DNA from: Mytilisepta virgata
Taxonomy: Eukaryota > Mollusca > Bivalvia > Mytilida > Mytilidae
Direction: 5' to 3'
Assembly: GCA_028015205.1 (NCBI GenBank)
Contig: CM051521.1
Span: forward strand, 71,842,314 to 71,906,313
DNA: 64,000 nucleotides
Position numbers and translations under genes: made by a program. The notes below the pieces were generated by a model, which saw only the letters and a program-made list of their open reading frames with translations, was not told the DNA's origin and did not search any database. How positions within the stretch are numbered: position 1 is the first letter of the stretch; every line of letters starts with the position of its first letter. Positions 39,601-45,620 of this stretch are shown piece by piece.

Positions 39601-40818
39601 CTTCAAATGTTTAAATAATGAATCCCCTTTATATTTGACTGATATAATAAGTGAATTATAGAAAGTAATCCTTATAATTTAAGAAATATTGTAAACCGTA
39701 ATTTATATGTCCTAAAATAAACCAGAAATCTATGATTACAAAGTTTGCCTTGTCCCCCCACTAATTTTGGTGTGGGGCTGTGTAGCTCCCCAAGATGCAC
39801 CCTTGCAGTAAGTAATATGACTGTAGGTCGCTTGGTATCGGAAAACTGAACTCGAACGTAAAACTTAATCTAAGTCAATGAAGCGCAATATGTAGGTCAG
39901 AGTGACCCAATTTTGGTGGGAGGCCGTGTTACTCCCCGAGATGCATCCTCATACCAAGTAATATGATTGTAGGTCACTTTGTATGTTAAAACTGATTTTT
40001 GACATAAAACAACCATGTAATATGGGTCATGTGATCTTCATCTTATGTCACATGGCCAGTCTCTTCAAAATGCACATTCACACAAAAATATATGACCCTA
40101 TGTCAACTAGTAACCGAGAACTGTAAATTACCTTTGGTCATATTATCGTACTTCTTTCTATCTCTTGCAAATATATCCATAATACACCACCGTTGGGTAG
40201 TTAATGCATTTATAAAAGAATTTTAACATGAAATGCTATTTTGCATTTTCTTTGTTGGCTGTTTTTTTTAATGACCTGTCAAAAAACCTACATGTATAGT
40301 ATAAGATAAGACTGAGTCTATTTATTTACAAATCTATTTCTTTTTAACCATTTGCCATCCTTTACCGAATAAAAGCTCCATCGAACCTCATTTTTTTCTA
40401 GATGGAACACGCCCCACATACAGGAGATAACTCTTACTGTTGTACACACTCTTCACGGCAATAGTACTATGACATTGTACGAAGGTATGACGGTTGCAAC
40501 ACAGTGCTCATTTACTGAATCTTGACCTTAAAAGTTAATAAAAAAAACTATTGAAATCTTGTTGGCAATGGAGAAAAATTTTCCAGATTTTTTTACTGAC
40601 TGTATGAAAGACATCAGTACTAAGTACTGAATTTTTAAATTATTGAGCCTGTTGAGCAGTTTTGTTTGGAAGAATTCATGCTCTCTATGGCAGGTTGATA
40701 CATATACTTATATGTTATACATATATACCTGTGCTAGATCTTCATGTTCCCATGTAGCAGTTGTTTGGCATTCACTCTCTTCATGGGCAATTTCAACCAA
40801 CAAGTCTTCATCTTCCAT
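9555..40818 (-). CDS. WDR88: WD40-repeat protein, WDR88-like (5' seven coding exons, 3' end missing)
   Basis: Seven coding exons on the minus strand: 40818-40729, 36244-36045, 29813-29750, 23566-23428, 16854-16728, 12231-12118 and 9625-9555. All introns are GT-AG and the phases join without a break, giving 268 residues plus one base. The first 30 residues are acidic (MEDEDLL start). Five beta-propeller blades follow, ending at W67-D68, W110-D111, W152-D153, F195-D196 (a variant of WD) and W237-D238; a sixth begins near T253. GH dipeptides lie at 38-39 and 208-209. The pattern resembles vertebrate WDR88 as I recall it, including an SWDK motif (229-232) and an SVSSC motif opening the last visible blade. 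The family has no well-established function; WD propellers are usually protein-binding scaffolds. The remaining sixth and seventh blades should follow toward the left edge but I found no exon there. The introns (about 2.5-6.6 kb) are filled with repeats. The frame is open upstream of the chosen ATG as far as a Met at 40938, so a longer N-terminus is possible. Another WD40 family remains an alternative. Confidence 0.78.
9918..11107 (+). mobile_element. Family-1 element, full length (copy A)
   Basis: Starts AAACAAGAGGCTC with hairpin AGGCTC-CCAA-GAGCCT and 'gaatcgctcacctg'. Ends 'gacgccaagtgatggca', then the hairpin agctcacatggccc/gggccaggtgagct and AAAAA. At 10040-10490 are four tandem units of 113-114 bp ('atatggttgctagggact' at 10079, 10193, 10307 and 10420). 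A GACGACGACG stretch precedes the end. No open frame is meaningful. Confidence 0.8.
11360..11826 (+). repeat. Family-1 element, 5'-truncated (copy M)
   Basis: Carries the 3' two units ('ccattgctgccaagttggg', 'gtttcagaggagg') and ends 'ggtccaggtgagctaaac'. The 5' hairpin is absent. The gap from 11108 to 11360 and the stretch 11827-12117 are AT-rich with nothing recognisable. Confidence 0.6.
12118..12231 (-). CDS. WDR88: WDR88-like exon 6 (blade 5)
   Basis: Acceptor tttatttag, donor gtaaaatg; 114 bases, phase 2 in and out. It encodes GHINIISCC, FATGSWDKTVNIWDVATG and the first bases of the next linker. Confidence 0.87.
12480..12815. repeat. Two tandem units of about 170 bp
   Basis: 'aataaacaaa..cgccaaac' and 'cttggtccgaaaac' occur twice, about 170 bases apart, with 'acaaaatatcaagc' shared. 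A 189-codon minus-strand frame here is a by-product of the repeat. Confidence 0.6.
12808..13370 (+). repeat. Tandem units of about 150 bp
   Basis: About three and a half units, each starting 'ttgtttctgattgg' (12806, 13048, 13198, 13348) with 'gaaacttgataggaagcat' and 'gtttcctcatttcgtcc' inside. It runs directly into the family-2 array that follows. Confidence 0.65.
13371..14884 (+). repeat. Family-2 array with about ten units of 147 bp and 3' end
   Basis: 'actaagaactatctattgac' or a close variant recurs near 13374, 13510, 13725, 13827, 13975, 14099, 14247, 14393, 14540 and 14687. Most steps are 145-148 bp, some units shortened. It ends with 'ggaaagtaatacctgtatct', 'cgcaggtgacac' and an A run, where family-1 copy B begins. 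Confidence 0.8.
14891..16473 (+). mobile_element. Family-1 element, full length (copy B)
   Basis: 5' hairpin AGGCTCT-CA-AGAGCCT followed by 'gaatcgctcacctgg'; 3' hairpin agctcacatggcc-tat-ggccaggtgagct plus A's. Contains tandem units about 160 bp apart ('gggcaataactcta' at 15769 and 15929, variant at 16092). Its 5' module matches nested copy F, while its last 200 bases match copy G almost perfectly. Confidence 0.85.
16728..16854 (-). CDS. WDR88: WDR88-like exon 5 (blade 4)
   Basis: Acceptor tatacttacag, donor gtaagtag; 127 bases, phase 1 in, phase 2 out. It encodes a divergent blade with ISKCMFAPGDDKIITTSMDK and FFD in place of the usual WD pair. Confidence 0.85.
17158..17676 (+). repeat. 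Family-2 fragment with 3' end
   Basis: Three units of the 147-bp repeat, a short GGCGGCGGCGG run, then 'ggaaagtaatacctatatct' and 'gtcacaggcaagacaaaaa'. The GGCAAGAC end mirrors the GTCTTGCC near the 5' end of the family (36865). Confidence 0.7.
17749..18490 (+). repeat. Family-1 element, 3'-truncated (copy C)
   Basis: 5' hairpin AGGCTCT-CA-AGAGCCT, then five units of about 145 bp with 'agtccaggtcat', 'gaccatctaaggaccaatgc' and 'tggtttcagacaagaagat'. It is cut off at the 'gtttcagac' of the last unit, where the long palindrome begins. Confidence 0.75.
18491..18625. repeat. Near-perfect long palindrome, 53-bp arms
   Basis: Arms 18491-18543 and 18573-18625 are reverse complements at 52 of 53 positions by eye (g at 18514 against t at 18602), with a 29-base spacer. 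The arms begin ATTAGAGAACAAAAGATG. The palindrome interrupts family-1 copy C. It lies in WDR88 intron 4, so the pre-mRNA would fold into a long hairpin there. Confidence 0.9.
19376..19383 (+). promoter_or_regulatory. TATA box of the MULE gene
   Basis: TATATAAA lies 38 bases before the ATG at 19421, a plausible distance with a transcription start in between. Inferred from position alone. Confidence 0.4.
19421..19820 (+). pseudogene. FLYWCH zinc-finger part of a MULE protein, frameshifted
   Basis: From the ATG at 19421 the frame reads MANDQVRVELIPHACGYYLA and GYRYRVKTRKQG, the first half of a FLYWCH finger. The second half (YWKCTQKDCPGTVNTRDN, then SFPKDHNHPSS with the closing HxH) is in another frame, so a frameshift lies near 19520. 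The finger pattern C-x4/5-C..H-x-H is otherwise intact. Further on, after stop codons at 19696 and 19722, the same frame gives NRTAFRSPPPLEHQKPLD, the proline-rich linker seen in such proteins. FLYWCH fingers bind DNA and in MULEs precede the transposase. No functional product is possible as read. Confidence 0.75.
20165..20825 (+). repeat. 161-bp tandem array inside the MULE
   Basis: Four units, marked by 'ggggcataactcctacaaaa' at 20208, 20369, 20530 and 20691, exactly 161 bases apart. The units are nearly identical, the first slightly diverged. A worn earlier unit may extend back to about 20020. The array ends in GGACGGACGGACGG (20823-20840). It sits between the two coding remnants, where an intron would be. 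Confidence 0.92.
21249..21478 (+). pseudogene. MULE transposase N-terminal fragment
   Basis: A splice-acceptor-like ttttccattttcag precedes GPNFLLAEDGDNDKILLFGT, then SNAEAIFADGTFYASPVLFK and QLYTIHALIDNEMYPLM. The D-G-T-F motif holds the first catalytic aspartate of the DDE transposase, and QLYTIHAL is a hallmark of the family. The frame then drifts to unrelated residues and a stop, so the rest of the catalytic core (second D and E) is deleted. Probably the second exon of the gene that starts at 19421. Confidence 0.85.
21986..23380. other. Intron sequence, no gene; TTAGGG-like tract
   Basis: AT-rich sequence with an AT microsatellite at about 22003-22022. At 23043-23110 'ggttagggtt' recurs about five times in irregular spacing, like a short degenerate telomere-type tract. 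Nothing coding. Confidence 0.5.
23428..23566 (-). CDS. WDR88: WDR88-like exon 4 (blade 3)
   Basis: Acceptor gtatttttcag, donor gtaaacatt; 139 bases, phase 0 in and phase 1 out. It encodes one complete blade with FSHDGKYIVSGS and NTVKVWDANTG. The D-x-D insertion before NTVKVWD lengthens this blade slightly, as in the corresponding WDR88 blade. Confidence 0.87.
23747..24530 (+). mobile_element. Family-1 element (copy J)
   Basis: 5' hairpin AGGCTCC-TA-GGAGCCT; 3' end 'gccaagtgaagggaatag', 'ggccttcaggcc' and 'agagttaaaac'. The microsatellite is missing. Copy E begins in the same A run. Confidence 0.7.
24529..27810 (+). mobile_element. Family-1 element carrying a nested copy (copy E)
   Basis: Starts AAAACAAGAGGCTCACCAGAGCC with 'tcacctggagtctggttttc', almost the same as copy G. 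Internal units show 'gggcaataactcctaaatg', 'cccctatgttctattttta' and 'cggccatgtttttcgacga'. It is interrupted at 26061-27413 by copy F and then resumes (aagccaaaaatgcc), ending with the GACGAC stretch and hairpin at 27725-27810. Confidence 0.8.
26061..27413 (+). mobile_element. Family-1 element nested in copy E (copy F)
   Basis: 5' hairpin AGGCTCT-CA-AGAGCCT, 'gctcacctggcaaacaatg'; 3' end GACGGACGGACG array, then the perfect hairpin agctcacctg-ac-caggtgagct and A's. Removing it joins 'aataacataaaa' to 'aagccaaaaatg', which is the uninterrupted sequence seen at 26510 and 43280. Confidence 0.85.
27960..28030 (+). repeat. 3' end of another hairpin-ended family
   Basis: 'agtaatccctttatgccttc', then cctgctatgcagg and 'cgacataaaaatg': a short hairpin followed by A's, as in families 1 to 4. 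The rest of the element is not recognisable. Confidence 0.45.
28037..29252 (+). mobile_element. Family-1 element, worn 5' end (copy K)
   Basis: Starts 'aactagaggctcccatggcg' with the second half of the hairpin lost. Contains about eight units of roughly 100-150 bp with 'tggtttcagacaagaagat' and 'cggatacaattctgaaaga'. Ends 'gatgccaagttatcacaata' and 'gctcacattgccctttggga'. Confidence 0.7.
29255..29749. other. Intron sequence, nothing recognisable
   Basis: AT-rich, no repeat or exon recognised up to the exon at 29750. Confidence 0.4.
29750..29813 (-). CDS. WDR88: WDR88-like exon 3 (end of blade 2)
   Basis: A 64-base exon. Acceptor tttacag, donor gttagtaac. Entering in phase 2, it reads FVSCGWDKKVAVWDIESG and leaves in phase 0. 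It completes the blade begun in exon 2. Confidence 0.85.
30517..31013 (+). repeat. Family-6 repeat with end hairpins
   Basis: Starts 'aaaacaagaagttctgtgag' with hairpin tgtgag-cttt-gctcaca; two units about 180 bp apart share 'atggcaatgtacac' and 'gattccctggaagtttcaca'. A hairpin cctgct..agcagg lies at 30988-31013. Same plan as families 1-4. The stretch 29814-30516 has only a short hairpin (acaaggg..cccttgt, about 30390-30412). Confidence 0.5.
31450..31840 (+). repeat. Family-1 fragment (copy L)
   Basis: Shows 'ggaccattgctgtcaagtct', 'aagaagattttttaatgaat' and a worn end 'gggccagttgagctt'. No 5' hairpin. The stretch 31014-31450 is AT-rich with nothing recognised. Confidence 0.55.
31898..32057. 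mobile_element. MITE with CAGTCAAA ends and TA target duplication
   Basis: 160 bp, starts CAGTCAAATCTGTCTAT, ends AAAGCAGGTTTGACTG, flanked by TA on both sides. The interior repeats 'gtgcccttta' and 'agcaggtgccct' as partial palindromes. Matches 62273-62450. TA duplication and CAGT ends suggest a Tc1/mariner or pogo-type origin. Confidence 0.75.
32360..32455 (+). mobile_element. SINE 3'-part fragment
   Basis: 'ggcttcctctaccata', 'agccaaatgcactgaaaa' and 'cagcatacatccc' match the 3' part of the full SINE at 59576. The tRNA-like head is missing. Confidence 0.65.
32797..32925. mobile_element. Foldback MITE-like palindrome
   Basis: 129 bp, starting CTGAGGGTCAAATTGCAGTA and ending with its imperfect reverse complement (TACTGCCATATGAACCTCAG). 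Arms of about 50 bp share TATGGACCG. No target duplication seen. Confidence 0.6.
33614..33691. repeat. Short foldback repeat
   Basis: GGTGACGGAGTATATTGTAA on the left pairs with the reverse complement of 'cacaatacactccatcacc' on the right; about 20-bp arms around a 38-bp centre. Confidence 0.55.
34324..34339 (+). repeat. Poly-G run of 16
   Basis: Sixteen consecutive G, in AT-rich intron sequence. Confidence 0.95.
34410..34515 (+). repeat. Short minisatellite
   Basis: 'catatactagatgcttcaaa' three times, 32-36 bases apart; one worn copy near 34641. The surrounding intron (33692-36044) shows nothing else I recognise. Confidence 0.75.
36045..36244 (-). CDS. WDR88: WDR88-like exon 2 (blade 1 and part of blade 2)
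   Basis: Acceptor tttctttcag precedes TTG AGG; donor gtatagtaag follows. Phase 0 in, phase 2 out, 200 bases. It encodes a whole WD blade: VFRGH, then the SASDDKTIKIWD core, then the start of the next blade. Blade grammar (GH..SASDDKT.KIWD) is unmistakable. Confidence 0.88.
36840..37240 (+). repeat. Family-2 element, 5' part
   Basis: Starts 'caaacaagagtggacacact' and 'gtcttgcctgag', then worn 147-bp units ('gtatccaccaagcactata'). The GTCTTGCC is the inverse of the GGCAAGAC near the 3' end at 17665. Confidence 0.65.
37205..38500 (+). repeat. Tandem array of 155-177-bp units with 3' hairpin
   Basis: 'gcaaacaggaagtggttcct' recurs near 37242, 37798, 37975, 38130 and 38298. Ends with GGACGGACGGAC, then 'ccagtataccacccactcca', where cccactccatagagtggg forms a hairpin. 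A Harbinger-like MITE interrupts an early unit. The 156-codon minus-strand frame here is an artefact of the repeat. Confidence 0.75.
37567..37792. mobile_element. Harbinger-like MITE, TTA target duplication
   Basis: 226 bp; left end GGCCTAAAAAAAATATAG..GTGTTTAGGGTAAC, right end its near reverse complement ending ATTTGGCC; flanked by TTA on both sides. The flanks 'aaatttctaag' and 'cggcaaacag' join into one unit of the host array. Three-base TWA/TTA duplications are typical of PIF/Harbinger. Confidence 0.75.
38500..38571 (+). repeat. Family-1 3'-end fragment
   Basis: 'acgacgacggatgccaagtg', 'atggcaatagctcacatag' and 'ggcaggtgagctaaaaatg'. Only the 3' end, directly after the array above. Confidence 0.75.
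39385..39660 (+). pseudogene. Non-LTR retrotransposon reverse-transcriptase C-terminal remnant
   Basis: One frame reads LVIHCILPLIDYCITIWGNC and LNRVIKLQIRAAKF, then after a frameshift MTVENRITYHKCNLIFKC and LNNESPLYLTDIISEL. This is the well-known region after the palm in jockey/CR1-type polyproteins (the 'YCxxxWG' and 'LQxRAAR' signatures). At least one frameshift and one stop break it, and no upstream RT motifs are present. In WDR88 intron 1. Confidence 0.75.
39750..40115 (+). repeat. Two tandem units of about 140 bp
   Basis: 'aattttggtgtggggctgtg' and a variant near 39911, both followed by 'ccccaagatgcacc' or close, and 'agtaatatgactgtaggtc'. Related phrases occur at 43760-44250. The stretch 40115-40728 has nothing recognised. 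Confidence 0.6.
40729..40818 (-). CDS. WDR88: WDR88-like coding exon 1
   Basis: Ninety bases, 30 codons, ending in CAG before a gtatat donor (phase 0). The ATG has A at -3 and G at +4, a favourable context. It encodes an acidic N-terminal tail with no blade; it joins exon 2 as ..EDLAQ-LRIKVFRGH. The start choice rests on the context and on this junction; no upstream in-frame stop separates it from 40938. Confidence 0.65.
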
Positions 40819-41784
40819 TCTTGCTAATAAAATGGTCAGAGATACATGTTTTCTCGTGCTGTATAGTAAAATGTATATTGAATTAAAAGTACCAATGAAT
40901 GAAAAAATAATGGGCACAGGCATCATGTGAAGGAACAATTGGAGTAGTGAAATGAATGTGAGCCTTGCTGTCCAGTGAATTAGTACAAAATCATTTTAAA
41001 CAGCATTGGTTTTAGCATTGAAAAATATGAGATAAAACCATTTCAAACTAAACCATGTATAAGAATGATTAAAATGGGTACCTCAGATTTTTAGCAAAAT
41101 TCCATATTTTCCTTTTTGGGTCTCATTTTTTGGCATCAAAACCCATGCGCTATATATATGGGAACATGCCATTTTTGTTGCCTTAATTAATCAGATGCAT
41201 TTTCACTAAATTGAGATGCAGCTATTTTTTATGGAATTGACTTTTTTATGAAATTTTATTTCATATTCTATAAAGTATGTAATACAACTGCGATACTAGC
41301 ATGACTAGTACATGGTGTATTACCAGAATTGTTAAAAATACTAGAACATATTTTTTTTATCACTATTGTTTGTTAAAAGAATACCGGAATACCAGTATTG
41401 TCAAGGTATATACCAGTTTTGTTAACAGTACAGGTGCAAAAATACCTTGTAAGTATTGTGTACAATACTGGTAATTCTAGTTTGTATACAGTACAATACT
41501 GATATTTCTGGTGTTGTTCATCCAGCAATTATGATAAATTATCATTGTTTCAGCTTGTAGTTAAGAATAAGACCCTACACTTCTGTAGGGCAAGTTTTTG
41601 TTAATTTTGGCAATACTGTATATCACCAGGTAATATGGATTCCTATGGGTACAAACTTTGCTCTTCTTATTGCTGACTTATTCTTATATTGTTAAGAACA
41701 GTCTTTTATGAAAAAAAAATCCATAAAGGTGAAATACAGAACCATGATAAATTACTTGTAATTGATATTTTTATGATGTACTTA

Positions 41785-42008
41785 CTGTTGATAACCCCAA
41801 GTTTCTGAAATATGCAAAAGACATTTATTCAAAAGAGCTACATTTGAACAAAGCTTATACGAATAGAAAATGCTGTTCCTCTTTAGATCTTACTACAAAT
41901 ATTGAAAATGCACAGAGAAACATACTAAAATTCATGATAAAAGGGACAATTTAAATTTTCCATTTACTAACTTCCCCTTTCTTGATGGAGAAGTGCCTGT
42001 GGCATCTT
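41785..42008 (+). pseudogene. Reverse-transcriptase-family remnant
   Basis: One frame gives YSKELHLNKAYTNRKCCSSL and DLTTNIEN; the next frame gives TKIHDKRDNLNFPFTNFPFL and DGEVPVASS. The 'YDKRDD..NFPFLDG.VP' pattern is characteristic of reverse-transcriptase proteins common in invertebrate genomes. A frameshift lies near 41930. No other part of the element is recognised. Confidence 0.65.
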
Positions 42009-42139
42009 CGTAAGGTGGGTACATAGATTTTTTTTTGTACATGAGTATCTTTTTACTTACTGGTAAATACGGATGAGGTTTTTACAAAATACTTTGGGGG
42101 AATAGAATATGCTAGTACAATTTTTCCATCATATTTTGT

Positions 42140-42226
42140 CCAGCGGGTAGAAGACTGAAATGTAAAAAGTTAAAACAGACAGACGACGGACAAAAATTGA
42201 TGGCAATAGCAGGTCAGCTAAAAAGT
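42140..42226 (+). repeat. Family-1 3'-end fragment
   Basis: 'agacgacggacaaaaattga', 'tggcaatagcaggtcagcta' and A's. Confidence 0.55.
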
Positions 42227-42408
42227 TTTTTGGTAAAATTTTTAACAGACATTTTCTTTTAAGGTCGCGATCAGAGCACAACAAAATATGTTCATTTTAA
42301 AAAAATATATACCAGTCAGTATTTTGAGGCAGCCCATGACTTTAACAAAAGTACATTATAGACCTTTCATGATACATGTATTGTCAAAATCACGCCGGAA
42401 TGTACATT

Positions 42409-43703
42409 AAAACAAGAGGCTCACCAGAGCCTGCATCGCTCACCTGGAGTCTGGTTTTCATTGGACAATTAATCAACTATTTGACCAAGTTTGTTGCAAT
42501 TGGTTCAATTGTTCAGGGAAAATTTGTTGAAGATTTATTTTTCATAAGGTTTAATGTTAAAATATGTTCCCTGATGGTGGTAGTCCTAGCAGGAAGTTGA
42601 CAAAATTGACCAGGAATAAGGGTGAACCTTAAATAAATGTAACAGAACCCGACCTCAAATTACACAAACCAATAACTCCTAAATAGAATTTGGGATTCCC
42701 TTCAAAATTTCAGGGTAGGTAGATCTCAACATGGCAAACATTTTTCAATTTACATTTCACTTCTACCTCAAATAGTTTTGGAGATAAATGCAAAAATGTT
42801 AAAATTTTAAAAATTTGACAAAAAAGGGCAATAACTCCTAAATGGGTTTTGGGATTTCCTTTAAAATTTCAGGGTATGTAGATCTCAACATGGCAAACAT
42901 TTTTCAAATTTACATTTCACTTCTATCTCAAATAGTTTTGGAGATAAATGACGAAAAATGTTAAATTATGAAAATTTGACGAAAAAAGGACAATAACTCC
43001 TAAATGGGTTTTGGAATTTCCTTCAAAATTTCAGGGTAGGTAGATCTTGTCATGCTGATCAAATTTACCCCGTCAGATTTTCGATATCTGTAACGGTTTT
43101 TGAGTTATTAGCAAAAAACAGCAATTTACCCCTATGTTCTATTTTTAGTAACAGCGGCCATGTTTTTCAACGAATCAAAAATCCCCACATCAGTTCTATG
43201 CAGGGTACCCTAAGCAACAATCTTACCAAGTTTCATATGATTTTGAATAGTAGTTTCAGAGAAGAAGATTTTTGAAATAATAACATAAAAAAAAGCCAAA
43301 AATGTGAAAAAAGGGCAATAACTCCTAAATGGGTTTTGGAATTTCCTTCAAAATTTCAGGGTAGGTAGATCTTGTCATGCTGATCAATTTTACCCCATGT
43401 CAGATTTTTCGATATCTGTAACGGTTTTTGAGTTATTAGCAAAAAACAGCAATTTACCCCTATGTTCTATTTATAGTAACGACAGCCATGTTTTTCGACA
43501 TTTCAAAAATTTTAAACGATAGAAATTTTCCAGATGCCCTAAAGAACAATTCTGCAAAGTTAGGTTGAAGTCGGTCCAGTAGTTTAGGACGAGTTAACGT
43601 TTGAAAAAGTTTACAGACGACGACGACGACGACAGACGACGACGACGACGGACGCCAAGTGATGGCAATAGCTCACATGGCCTATGGCCAGGTGAGCTAA
43701 AAA
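42409..43703 (+). mobile_element. Family-1 element, full length (copy G)
   Basis: AAAACAAGAGGCTCACCAGAGCC start, GACGAC array at 43615-43652, 3' hairpin agctcacatggcc-tat-ggccaggtgagct and A's. Internal units step about 160 bp. Very close to reversed copy D (51790-53067) and to the 5' half of E, so probably young. Confidence 0.88.
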
Positions 43704-43705
43704 GT

Positions 43706-44405
43706 GATTATGAGTCCTGGGACTCACCATTCTGAAAAATGATGAGTCCCAGGACCCATAAAAACTAGACATGGTGTCTGTAAGGTCATAATGTATGAAT
43801 ACTCAGTACTATCCAAGGCAAATCCACTGATGAAGTTTCATTGATACACTATGTTTAGTTCCAAAGAAATGAACCTAAATGCAAAACTTAACCAGAGTTG
43901 CTCAAGCATAAAATATTAAAATGTAGGTCATAATGATCCAATTATTGTATGACTGCTCACTACTACCCAAGGCACATCCACTGATGAAGTTTCAATGATA
44001 CACTATGTTTAGTTCCAAAGAAATGAACCTAAATGCAAAACTTAACCAGTCGCTCAAGCATAAAATGTAGGTCATAATGACCTAATTATTGTATGACTGC
44101 TCAATACTACCCAAGGCACATCTAGTGACGAAGTTTCATTGATACACTATGCTTAGTGAAGACCCTAAACGCAAAATTTAACCAGTCGTTCAAGCATGAA
44201 ATGTAAGACATAGCGACCCAAGTGTTGCTGAACTGCGTTGTACTATACAAGAGGACTGTAGTGGTGAAATATCATTGATATATTATTAAAGGTTTCTGAG
44301 AAATGGAGCAATACGCAAAACTTAACCGAATTGGGACATACGTACGTACGGACGGACGTGGGTAAATCAATATGCCCCAGACACATTCGTGGAGGGCATA
44401 AAAAA
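43706..44405 (+). mobile_element. Family-4 hairpin-ended element
   Basis: Opens with a perfect 13-bp-stem hairpin (gtcctgggactca at 43714, tgagtcccaggac at 43743). Three or more units of 120-145 bp share 'cactatgtttagttccaaag' and 'acttaaccag'. A GTACGTACGGACGGACG microsatellite precedes the 3' hairpin tatgccc..gggcata (44371-44400) and A's. It starts at the A tail of copy G. Confidence 0.7.
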
Positions 44406-44994
44406 ACATCTTAGTGAGAATCCTGATGTACATTTTTTTTGTACATATACAGTCGACTCTAGTTATTTCGAAGAATAATTCGAGATAGAAGAAAAAACGG
44501 AGCTGAAGAAGTTACAAAGGGGAGGTAACTTACTACTTCCGGTAATTCTAAAATTTGTAGGTGTTGGTGAAAACTATAGATGATGATTAACTTGTTGATT
44601 AAAAACCTCTGTAGGCAAATTGACACTAATTAATCTATTCAAGGTAAATTGTTTTTACAATCAGTGTGAATTCGGCCAAAACAAAATATATGTTGGTTTA
44701 AGTTTACATTGTGACAAAAAATAGGGTAGGTAGGTAGGCAAACTGATTGCCATAAAATCAGCGGTGTTTGTAAACACCCAGTTGCTCCAGTGATTTTATT
44801 GAGAAATGTTTATGAAACTAGAGGATTATTTAGAATGTTTGAAAACGTTGAAAAGTTATTTAGTCGTGCTAGAGTGTTGGGCTACTTCTAGATTTAGCAG
44901 GAGAAACTTGTTGGAAGTGTGACCATTGAGAATTTGGCTTTCAAGAGAGAAATCACTTTGCGAACGTTTGAAGTATGGAACTGTAAAGTACTTA

Positions 44995-45620
44995 GGCCAT
45001 TTATTTTTATTTAGTTGGTTTACAGATCCGCCGACCCGATTTTGCCCATTTGAAGAAAAAAATAAAATCGAAAATTTTGGTTTTTTATTACCGCCGACCC
45101 TCTGAAATCAGCCATCCCAAAAATAAAAATAAATTAAAATCCTTTTGCATCAAAATTTCATAAAAGATGATGTTCCAATTTGTCTAAAAATAGATTATCC
45201 ATTAATAAAATACTTGCAAAGATGATCCAAAAAAAAATCTATTTATAGCCGTTAGCTGATGCCAATTTCCGAAACAAGTTTTATGAAACGAATTTCCTAT
45301 TACAATCCATGTGGCTTTTAAGTTCGTTTTGTATGAATATCTGGATTCCGTAAGATATCGAATCCACTCATTTTATCTTGTCGTAGTTGACGAGTCGAAT
45401 CCCTTAAAAAGGGAATGGTCTACTGAACATCACCTTTCAAGATACGTGTTGTGATATTTGGGTTTCAAATCATTTGCAACCTTTGTATATTTGGCAATAC
45501 AATCAAGATTGTTCAAAAGTACACGATTTGCCCTCTTTTTTTTTCTTTTTTTTTCCCGACCGACCGACCCTATTTTTAAAAAAAAAAATCAGTAAACCAA
45601 TTAATTAAAAATAAAAGGCC
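44995..45620. mobile_element. Harbinger-like TIR element, TTA target duplication
   Basis: 626 bp; left end GGCCATTTATTTTTATTTAG, 'TTGGTTTACAGAT', right end its reverse complement with 'atcagtaaaccaatt' and 'aaaataaaaggcc'; TTA on both sides. Subterminal 'ccgacccgattttgccc' and 'cccgaccgaccgacccta' also correspond. Ends and duplication agree with 37567-37792. Confidence 0.75.

Noticed and set aside
44451..44500. Sequence like a pogo/Tigger terminal repeat ('tacagtcgactctagttatt')
   Set aside because: No matching opposite end found nearby, so no element could be delimited.
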